A stretch of 64,000 nt of DNA from the NCBI GenBank assembly GCA_028622995.1, contig JAJQJQ010000048.1:558001-622000 (forward strand), in the 5' to 3' direction. Positions 23,698 to 33,000 of this stretch are shown piece after piece. Source of the stretch: Panagrolaimus kolymaensis. Its lineage: Eukaryota; Nematoda; Chromadorea; Rhabditida; Panagrolaimidae. The position numbers were made by a program, and so were the translations under genes. The notes under the pieces were generated by a model that had not been told where the DNA came from, made no database searches, and worked only from the letters and a program-made list of their open reading frames with translations. How positions within the stretch are numbered: position 1 is the first letter of the stretch; each line of letters starts with the position of its first letter.

Positions 23698-23767
23698 ATT
23701 GGGCAATCGGAGTTAATCCACTGTTTTTGGATGTTGTTAGAATTGGGTTTAGAGGTTTTTTATACAG
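23698..23767 (-). promoter_or_regulatory. Promoter-like element shared with 25541-25609
   Basis: On the minus strand this reads TGTATAAAAAACCT (TATA-like), then CCAATTCTA, ending GGATTAACTCCGATTGCCCAAT. A similar arrangement occurs at 25541-25609. It lies about 240 bp upstream of BTB gene 5. The promoter role is inferred from the TATA-like box and position only. Confidence 0.4.
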
Positions 23768-23863
23768 AAATTCAATCAAAAAATTTTATTTACATGAACA
23801 TATTTAAAAAGTTTGTAATACAATAAAAAGAGTGATAAAGTAAAACAAAAGAACAGAAAGAGA

Positions 23864-24963
23864 TCAATAAAGATGATTAACCGAGACGATGTTGAATTTT
23901 TTTGAACACCATGCTTTCATTAATTCTTCAGTTTCTTTATCATCATGTTTAATAACAGCTTTAAGACGTTCAAGATAATTAGCAACGAATAATGTTCCAA
24001 CAAAAGGGTGACGAATGAATTCCTTAAAAAGATGAGATAAGAAGAAAGTAAAAAAAGTAAAAGAAAAGCATACCATAAATCCGTCGCTCATATATTTTCT
24101 TGCAATTTCATAAAGTTCAACTTCACAATATCTTGTATTTGTAACGTAATCAGTTTCAAAGAATTCAATCATCTTTTTGACGATTTCAGAACAACAATCG
24201 TTGATAACCATTCGATTGTCACGTCCTTCAGTATAATAGTTGGTTGAAAGCATAGCATAGAATACATGAGAACGAGCTTGAAGGATGATTTTCTTAATCT
24301 AAAAAATGAAAAATATAAACGATGAAAGATGAATAAAAGCATACCTTGAATTTCTTTCCTTGGCATTCAATAATAAAATCTTCGTTGTATTCTTGATCAA
24401 TAAAAGCTAGCAAATTTCTTTTTGAACACTTTTGAAATGAATAAGTTTTACCACCAAATGCAAAAAATTCTCCATGAATTGTTGCCAAATATTGTCGTAA
24501 ATCATCCACAAGAGTTTTTGAACCATAGTAAATGTTATTTGAAAGGTGGACGGTACATTCATTAGCTTTATACAATGATGAATAATCTATAAAAAGAAAT
24601 AATGTTAAATCATGATAATATGAAGTAAAAAATAAACATACCAATGAATGAATACCATTGCCAGCCATTATCATGCCAATATTCCATTTGATAAATATTA
24701 TTTTTTGAATCTGGTTGTTTAAACAAACGAAGTTGAATTTTGATTGGTTCATTCTTGTTTGGATCATGTAAAACAAGTTTATTACTCACAAAACATACAT
24801 TATCGAGAGCGTTGATATGATGAGGTTTAAATCTCCATTTGACATTAGTAACAAAAACACCCTGAAAAGTGAATAAATGGATTGTAATAATAAAAGCAAG
24901 AAAAAAACTTACATTTTCCAATGTACAAGGCAAAAGAGTCAAAGAATTCAAGTAACGATCCAT
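23864..24963 (-). CDS. BTB/POZ family protein 6
   Basis: Five exons (24963-24913, 24861-24642, 24586-24345, 24298-24074, 24022-23864) give 298 residues starting MDRYLNSLTLLPCTLEN. It carries GVFVTNVKWRFK, HLSNNIYYGSKTLVDDLRQYL, the BTB core NEDFIIECQGKKFK|IKKIILQARSHVFYAMLSTNYY and a slightly longer tail (EFIRHPFVGTL ... KAWCSKKFNIVSVNHLY). Intron 4 is free of in-frame stops, so intron retention would leave an open frame. Confidence 0.86.
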
Positions 24964-25241
24964 TGTTTAAACAAAGCAATAAAGAATCTGCAAAAAAAAG
25001 TTAAATAAATTAATTTTTGTATTTCGCGATAAAGAAAACGTAAAATTTTGTAACGTTTTTTGCGCAATAAATTCATGTGTTATTTGTATGATCGATGCAT
25101 AACCCGAGGAATAAAAAAATATTATTAATAAACGGCATCATTTATTAAACAAGGCTAAACAAAAAACAAATATCTGAATGAAGAGAAGTTTGCAAACAAG
25201 CAACAGCTCAAATACTGATAACGCGCTAATTCATTTATTCG

Positions 25242-25526
25242 TTACAAGAGAAAAATACAATTATGAATTGGTGATTGTAAAACGAAAATATTATGAGTTT
25301 TCTCTTTTGATTTCATTGAATTATCAACACAATAACCTAGTATTGTAACTAAACTATCAAATCCAACTTCGCTGTGATTTTTTGAGATTCCAGCGACGTA
25401 ACAACTTGTGAGTTTTCTTTCCAAATTTGGTGCGATTTGGGCTTCTTGAACAATGCTGGTTGGTTGTTTGATGCAGAACGTTTGGATGAATCTCGCCATT
25501 CCATTGGTATACTTTTTCTCTCTCAC
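25242..25526 (-). CDS. Small uncharacterised ORF, 94 or 85 residues
   Basis: A single-exon frame reads MREKKYTNGMARFIQTFC, then QEAQIAPNLERKL, a mixed-composition middle, and ends THNIFVLQSPIHN. The composition is unlike the poly-K/F noise ORFs around it, and it starts about 78 bp downstream of the TATA-like box at 25604. I do not recognise the family. It lies between BTB genes 6 and 7 on the same strand. It could be a real short gene or an exon of a longer one. Confidence 0.4.
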   Translation of the reverse strand: MREKKYTNGMARFIQTFCIKQPTSIVQEAQIAPNLERKLTSCYVAGISKNHSEVGFDSLVTILGYCVDNSMKSKEKTHNIFVLQSPIHNCIFLL

Positions 25527-25540
25527 AATACTTAGTTCAA

Positions 25541-25609
25541 ATTGGGCAACTGGGGTTAATTCGTCTGCTTCAGGATGTGCTAGAATTGGTATTCTAGGTT
25601 TTTATACAG
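25541..25609 (-). promoter_or_regulatory. Promoter-like element, second copy
   Basis: Minus strand: CCTGTATAAAAACCTAGAAT ... CCAATTCTAGC ... ATTAACCCCAGTTGCCCAAT, matching the element at 23698-23767 at its two ends and in the CCAATTCTA block. It is placed to drive the 94-residue ORF. Confidence 0.4.
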
Positions 25610-25872
25610 GCCCATGTGACATAAAGCTTTTATTTTTATGTAAGAAAAAAGCATCATAAAAGTTAGAGTCATTAACAAAAATCAAGTGATTTACAAGCGT
25701 AAAATCCAATTCTTCAAAAAGTTGAATCACTTTGGCATAAAAAGCATTGCAATGCATTACAAACTATTGATGTTTTCATAAAAGTATCACAAAGTGAGAA
25801 CTGGAAAATCAAGGTTTATGTACATTACAAAAAGTTTTTAAACAACAAAAAAGCAATAACAAAAAAAGATAA

Positions 25873-26731
25873 TTAACCACGACGACTTTGATGATTTTTT
25901 GAATACCATTCATTCATTAATTTTTCAGCTTCTTTATCAACATGTTTGCCAGCAATTCGAAGAAGCATACGATAATTCTTCATGGAAAGCGTTTGAATGA
26001 GTAAAAGACGAGTAAATTCCTGAGAAAGAAAAAGATAATGCGAAAGTAAATAAGTAAAAGAAAGGCATACCATAAAACTTTGACTCAAATATTTTCGTGC
26101 AAGTTCATAAAGTTCAACTTCATATCCATTAGTATTTGTAACGAAACCAGTTTCAAAGAATTGAATCATTTTTTCAATAATGTCAGGAAAATGTTCATTA
26201 ATAATCATTCTGTTTTCTCGTCCTTCTGTAAAGTAGTTGGTTGAAAGCATAGCATCGAAGACATTAGAACGAGCTTGAAGGATGATCTTCTTAACCTAAA
26301 AAAGATAAATGTACAACTAACTTATTTCAAAGACAAACTAAACATACAATAAATTCTTTTCCGTCACATTCAATAACAAATTCTTCATTGTATTCTTTAT
26401 CAATAAAAGCGAGCAAAGTTTCTTTAGAACATTCTTCAATTGAAATAGTTTCATCACCAAATGTAGCTGTTTCACCATGAATTAAAGCCAAGTATACTCG
26501 TAAATCATCCACAAGAGCTTTTGAAGCATTCACAGTTTTTCGAGATGTCAAAGAATATTCTTGATGATTTTTTTCAAGAGTTTTTGAACCATAATGAAAG
26601 TTGAATGGAAAACGAACTTTGCATTTAAAATCTTCCTGATGTTTACGAATATATCTTTGAAGAAAATTTGTTGTTGTTAGAATTGAGTTGAAATGCTGGA
26701 GGCCCAATTGGAACGGTTGTTGTTGAAACAT
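25873..26731 (-). CDS. BTB/POZ family protein 7, N-terminally truncated
   Basis: Exons 26731-26348, 26295-26071 and 26019-25873 give up to 251 residues. The BTB core is intact (NEEFVIECDGKEFI|VKKIILQARSNVFDAML) and the tail ends MNEWYSKNHQSRRG. The two 5' exons of the family are missing. The first 30 residues (MFQQQPFQLGLQHFN...) are read in a different frame across the last coding exon of the 7TM gene. Family homology begins at EDFKCKVRFPFNFHYGSKTL, right after a CATCAG acceptor-like site near 26632. A short internal duplication (HYGSKTLEK ... NASKALVDDLR) is also unusual. Either a 5'-truncated duplicate, or a gene whose true first exon I cannot see. Confidence 0.65.
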
Positions 26732-27986
26732 TTGAAAATTTTTTAAGTTTTATCATTTTTTGAACTTCTTGTCGATATGGAGTTATAATAATTATAGCCG
26801 CAATAGGATTTACAATAGCAATCCAACCAAATGCTAATGAAAAAATAAGTGTAATTTGAATATTTTCAATGTTAAAAAATATCATTATTATTAAACACCA
26901 TACTGGAATATTTGATGTAATTAATGGTCCAATTGCCTAAAATTTAAATAAATAAAAGTTGGCGATCCTGCAACCAAAGCTTTTTTCCACCACATATTTT
27001 GTGGAAATATTTTTAAAACAATAAATTCCCAACTTGAATGGTCAAAGTTTTATGAATTTGTTTATTAAGAATTTTAGTTTGAGAATAATTTGAAACATGT
27101 GATCGTAAGGTTTTCATAATCTTAATACTAAAAAATATAACTAAACCATAACTGATACTTGTGGTAAAACAAAATACTCCCATGATAGTTATAAATGGTT
27201 TAGAATGCTGAAAATAAAAATTAATAAAAAATTTGAAGTTAATTCCATTTTTTCGAGGTCTCGCGACCAAATACTAAAAATGTAAAAACACACTGTATCT
27301 ACAGCAATAAAAGATGGCAGTCTATTTCCATTGTTTTCATCCAACCAAAAACTGTTATTTAAATAAAATTTAAATTTTTCGTTATATTCTAAATTTGCGG
27401 GATAACACCAAGTAAAAAGCCCAAAATTAATGAAAAGGTTTAAAATTAAAATTCCATACAAAATAAATACATTTTTGGATTCAATAATTTTATTCCTTAA
27501 AAAAATTTAATTTTTTCTTTAAATTTATTTTATTTAAAAAAACAAACTTGCAAATAACTAAATATCGAATATAAAATGGAATACAAACGGAATTCATGGT
27601 CATTGAAAGAAATGAAGCATAAAACCATAAAATTACGCTGGCCGAATTAAAGTTATTGGAAGTTATTCCACTTCCATTAATTATAAATACGCGATTTTCA
27701 ATTGCAATGGTCTGCTTAAATATAACAAAATAGAAAGGTTTATTTTTTTGAAACTACAGTAAAACTTTTTGCCTGAAAAAACAAAAAAACTCACAGGCTG
27801 AGCAAAAATCGTGATAATAGCTGTAATTAAATCGATGATACAATTTGGTAAAAGTATAATATTCATATGTTTAATTTTACTCTTTGTTACTGTAAGAATT
27901 AGATATGATAATAAAATGTTTCCAGAAATAGCTATAACCCCGGCGATGATATCATTATAATGAAGAACTTTTAATAAAAGTGGCAT
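26643..27986 (-). CDS. Nematode 7TM chemoreceptor (Str/Srd-type)
   Basis: Five exons (27986-27795, 27711-27548, 27495-27294, 27207-27034, 26936-26643) join in phase to 341 residues, the usual size for this class. Seven hydrophobic segments are visible, from IIAGVIAISGNILLSYLIL through MNIILLPNCIIDLITAII, VILWFYASFLSMTMNSVC, FILYGILILNLFINFGLF, FITIMGVFCFTTSISYGLVI, WCLIIMIFFNIENIQI to LAFGWIAIVNPIAAIII, followed by TPYRQEVQKM. The NPIAAIIIITPYR ending is the typical last helix and YR box of SR-family receptors. Expected role: odorant or pheromone receptor in sensory cilia. Its last exon overlaps the frame opening BTB gene 7. Confidence 0.85.
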
Positions 27987-28874
27987 AATTTAGAAGTAAA
28001 AAAAATATATGAAAGTAAATTTTTAATAAAACGAGAAAAAGATTTTTAATTTTTGGGAAGTAGAAATTTAATTATGAATTTCCAAAACCTGGTAAAAAAA
28101 TATTTAAACGAAAATTTTAATATGACCATTTAGGAAATTTTGTAATTAGGTTATTAACTCTGACAGAGATTTTAATATTTCTGAAATTAATTATAATAAT
28201 TACATTTTTTTATTATAACCTTATTTTTTTAAATTAAGTAATTATAGCTTCAAGAGCTTAATAATTATTTGTAATGTTGTCAATTGACCTTTTATTTTTT
28301 ATAATTACAGCTAATTGGTTTAATGTGTGTCTGGCCCGAGAATGAGTAAACATTAGTATAATTAAGAAATATCTTCTTTTTATAAACATAATTTCTAAAT
28401 TTTGTGGCAAAAATCACTATTTATTTTTGTTCTATTCCATATATTTTTTCGACCTCCTTTCTCTTAAAATTTATTTTTGTTTGCTCCTGCCTTGTTCTAT
28501 TTTTCTTTACTGCTAATATATAACATAATACTCGGACACATTTAAAAATATTATTCTTTTTTCATTTAAATTCTCAGCAAAAATTAAACAAAAAAGTTTT
28601 AAAATATTCAAACAAAAAAAAAGTTTATAAGAAAAAAAAGTATTTACATATTTTTGAAACTTTTTAGCTGTTTATGGTCGAATGTATCAAATATGTTTCA
28701 TATTTAATCGATAGCAAACTTTACACGACCGCTAACATTTTTTCCCCTGGTTATCACTTTTATTGTTGTTTTACTTTAATTTAAGAGAGCCTTAATTTTT
28801 TTATCACCAAAAATTATAGCTTCTTCTTTTCTTCCAAAATGACAACAGAAAAAGTTTTATAGCGCAATAAAAAA
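27987..28874. other. AT-rich intergenic
   Basis: The divergent spacer between the 7TM gene and the lectin gene. It has one AAAATATTCAAA word at 28601 and no coding sequence seen. Confidence 0.5.
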
Positions 28875-29826
28875 ATGTTTATTTTAATTTTCTTTTTTAT
28901 TCTTTCGTTATTTACTTACTCAACTTCTGGAAATTGTCCAAGTGGAAGCGTTTCATGGAACTCAAATTGTTATTTATTTCAAGCAAATGCAACTGAATTT
29001 GCAACCGCCGAAATTGCATGCAAACGTGATAATGGAAATTTGGTTTCGATTCACGATGCTTTTACCAATGCTTTACTAGCTGGTGAAGCTCCCAATTATT
29101 TCCAACAAAGTACAGTGAACGATTTTTGGATTGGTGGAACCACTATGATGAAACCAGGAAATTGGTCATGGATGGATAATTCAGTTTTTGATTTTACTGA
29201 TTGGGAAAAAGGTGAACCACAAAATGTTACCGGTCTCAACTGTGTTGCTGTTTCAATAACTACTGGAGCATGGTCTTCACAAGATTGCATTAAAGCGAAA
29301 CCATATGTTTGTGACGTGACACCGCATTCGTCAACAACCTCAAAACCAACAAATCCTCCATTTGTTAGATGTCCATATGGATGGGCATATTTTCAACCAA
29401 CTGGTTCATGTTATGGAACAAATGCAACCGATGCTGGACATATTGGAAAAGTAGATTGGACAACAGCAGAACGATATTGTGAAAGTTATGGCGCCCATTT
29501 AGCATCGGTTCATAGTTATGATGAATATAACTTTTTAAACAGTAGGTTATGCCTTTTCTTAAATCATAAATCAGTTTAAAAATTAAATTAATAAAATTTC
29601 AGCATATGATGGGTATTCATTTGATGGCACTACTTGGATTGGCTTAACTTCGCAGGACAATGGAAAAACATGGAAATATAGTGACAATACACCATTCGAT
29701 TTTTCTCAATGGGGAAGTGGAGTGAACCCAAATGTGTCAGGATGTGTTGAAATTGGGATTAATGGCTTTTATCCTACTAGCTGTGGAAACCAAAGATTAT
29801 TTTTATGCGAAAAAAAGGCATCTTAA
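28875..29826 (+). CDS. Secreted protein with two C-type lectin domains
   Basis: Two exons (28875-29541, 29603-29826) give 296 residues. A signal peptide (MFILIFFFILSLFTYSTSG) precedes domain 1 (CPSGSVSWNSNCYLF, DFWIGGT, NWSWMD, TDWEKGEPQNV, then DCIKAKPYVCD). A Thr/Ser/Pro linker leads to domain 2 (CPYGWAYFQPTGSCYG, AERYCESYGAHLASVHS, TTWIGL, WKYSDNTPFDFSQW, GCVEI, CGNQRLFLCE). The classical EPN/QPD and WND calcium-site triplets are not intact, so carbohydrate binding is uncertain. Nematode lectins of this kind are often gut or epidermal immune effectors. It is the intact paralogue of the copy at 4133-4696. Confidence 0.9.
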
Positions 29827-30002
29827 AATCCTTTTTTATCTAAAAAAATAAAGTTTTCAAGTGCCTTAATTAATAAATAATTTAGTATTTTCAAAATTTT
29901 ATTTTCAATAAAACAAACTAAAATGACAGAAAAAATATATTAAGACTACCAAACAAAATTTAATACACAAATTCGATTCAAATAAAAGAAAGAAAAAAAT
30001 AT

Positions 30003-33000
30003 TTATGAAACAGAAAATTCAGATGGAGTTGGAGTATTACGTCTTCGACCACCTCCACGACGACCACCTCCACGTCCTCCTCCACCGCCAATAGTGGTTG
30101 CATAACTTCGAACTGAAGCAGCATCATCTCCACCGCCTCCAGCGGCAGCATTGGCATGTTTTTCTTGAAGGGATGCTCGATAAAGTAAATATGGAGTCCA
30201 AGTTTCATCATTGGCTAAAACATCTTCAGAGACGGTGCAATTTTTTTCAAGATATTTTAAAACTTGTTGTTTATCTTGTCGCAAAAGTTTGGGTGAAAAT
30301 TCAATTAATACTTCTAAGAAAGCAATATTTTGTTGCTCATTTTGATTTTTACGTCGCTTGTTTGATTCAGCTTTAAGGGAATGGCAAATTCCAAGTCTGA
30401 AAAATTAATTTTCTTCTTCAAATTGCTTGATTTAGGTAAACAAAAATTTTTACCTATGAATATTTGCAATGGCTTCACGATTTCTTGATGTATCAGGGCC
30501 AAACGATAATGCAAAACGTTTCGCAAGTTCTCGAATGGCATGAAAATCTTCATCCACTGGATCAATAATTCCTTTCGATGTTAGTAACTAAAAAAAATTT
30601 AAACGCCCATATAATCATGCATTTTTACGGTTTTGGACTTACCAAATCTTCAAATGAATTAATTAAAGCCATGGAAATGGCTTTGGCACAAGCAATTCGA
30701 TCAATTTCTCGACACTTTGAAAGTAAAGCTTTTAAAATATCTCCATAATCGGTGTGATACTAAAACAAAAATATTTTAAAACAAGGCTCCAAGAATTCGA
30801 GAGACAAACCTTAACATAATATCGAAGAACCAAAGATGCATCAGAAATAGGTAAAACTCCATGCATGATGAGTTTACAAAATTGTGAAAGCAAATTTCTT
30901 CGCTTTGCTAATAATTCAATTTGTTGATATTGATCCAAGCCATGGACTGAAAATTAAAAAAATTAAAGTAATCGAAAAAATTTTATCTCTGCATTTTTGT
31001 ATTACTATGGCAATAATAGTAACCCCATGTATTTTATTTCAAAGTTTTTGTTACTATCATTGAAAAAAATTTTGAGGATGGAGAAAAAAAATGAAATGAA
31101 TTCGATAATAAAAAAGTTAGCAAATTTTATATTACTATCGTAATGATAATAAAACACAGATATAAAAATCTAAAATTTTTATATTCCTCACTCAAATTTT
31201 GAGGAAGAAGAAAAATGAAAGTAAAGAAAGTTTAATAAAATAGCAATTTTCTGTTACTGTCGTATGGATAGTAATCGCAAATTTATAATTTCAATATTTT
31301 TTTTTACTCTCTTTACATTTTCCCTACGAGTTCATCTGCAACCAAATTAAAGCTTACGTGGATCATTTTCTTCCGAAACAAAAACATTATCAACAACAAA
31401 GCTATTAATTTTATTATTGAAATCTCGTTCAAGGGTAATTTCAAGGTTTGCAATTTCAGAGCCAGGAAAATCCGCTGATACCTTCCAATTTAGTAAAATT
31501 AACATATCACACAAACAAAGGAAAGCATTTTCAACTCCACTGGCGGATGAAGTTAAAAAGTTTTTAACCACAGTCAAAAATTGATCTCGACGAGTTTTAA
31601 CATTTCGAGCGGCTTCCTTAAAATAATAAATTTTTTTAGGGTCAAAAGAGTTTCTTTGAATATCAAAAAATTTAATAACTCACATCGGTTTTAGGTTCCA
31701 AACCTTTGAGAAGGCGTTGAATATCCCATGAAAGAGTTAAAAATGCATGAATTAAAGCTTTTTCAGAAATGTGTGGATTATTAATATTTCGGGTGTTATT
31801 GAGTAAATGCAAAGTTAAATCCCATAATTCATGATTGGGGCGTAAATCTTCGGTTCTAAAAAAATGGGAAATTGTTAAAAATTAAACGAGTTCTCCATTA
31901 TTATTTTTTTAAAACCGCTACGATCTTCACAAAAAAATTGAGAGTAAACAATTTATTAAAAAATATTGTCATTTTATTCTTACTATATGTGATAGTAAGA
32001 TAAAGATGCAAAGTATTGTCTTCTCTGAATTACTATCGAAACCATTTTTTTTATTTCTCTTTTTTTGCAAATTTATATAACTAAAAAACTTACGCAATGA
32101 AAGCATTCATTTTCTTGAATCGACTTAAAACTTGGGCTTCATCTTCTTCATCCAAAGTTTCTTCTTTTTGGAAAGAATTAAGAGAATTTCGAAGGGAAAC
32201 AGCCAAATTATCAATGATTTGACTTTTAAATAAGCTTGTGTGTTGTTCCACCGCGATATTATTGTGGAAAGTTGAAAATGCTATAGCAATATTAGATAAA
32301 ATTTCATCATCATGATGTTGATCCACGACTCTTTCAAAAGCTTTAACGAGTTCATCCAAAAATTTCATCATTCGTCCAGTTGGATAAAGTTCAAGCATAA
32401 AATATTGTGGAATCGTTGTGAGATTAGCAATTTTATCTCGATCATCAATATGTCGATTAATAAGTTTGGGTAAATTTGGAATGAGTATTTCTGACATTCG
32501 AGTTCGATCTTCTTGAATTTGTTTTACATCCTTTGCAAATCGCTTAGTGGAGGCTCGACCGGATGGTGGTTCACCCGTGGACGATTGGCGAATGGATGAA
32601 CACATTATTTCAACCAATGGAGAATCATATTCGCCACCTATAAATTATATTTGTTTTTTAAAAAATATTGTTTAAAACTTCAAAAATGAGAGTAATTAAT
32701 TTAATTGGAAACTTAAAATTTTTATTACTGTCGCTATGATAGTAACGAAAAATTTCGAAAATTATATTTTTAAGTTACTTTCATGATGATAGTTAAACAA
32801 AAAACGCAAAATATTGCTATAATTGAGTTACTTTCATCTTTTGACTATCACATAAATTTTTATTTTGTATTTCCATTCATTTTTCGAACTTACATTCATC
32901 AGAAAGCAACATTTCAACCATGGTTCCCCAATCTTTAATAATGGGTGAAATATCGATCAATGCATCAACGAGATAAGCTGCATGAGAATGAACTTCGCCT

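Noticed and set aside
27250..27294. 20-nt intron GTGTGTTTTTACATTTTTAG in the 7TM gene
   Set aside because: Too short to splice; using the later TTTTCAG at 27210-27208 keeps phase and family alignment.
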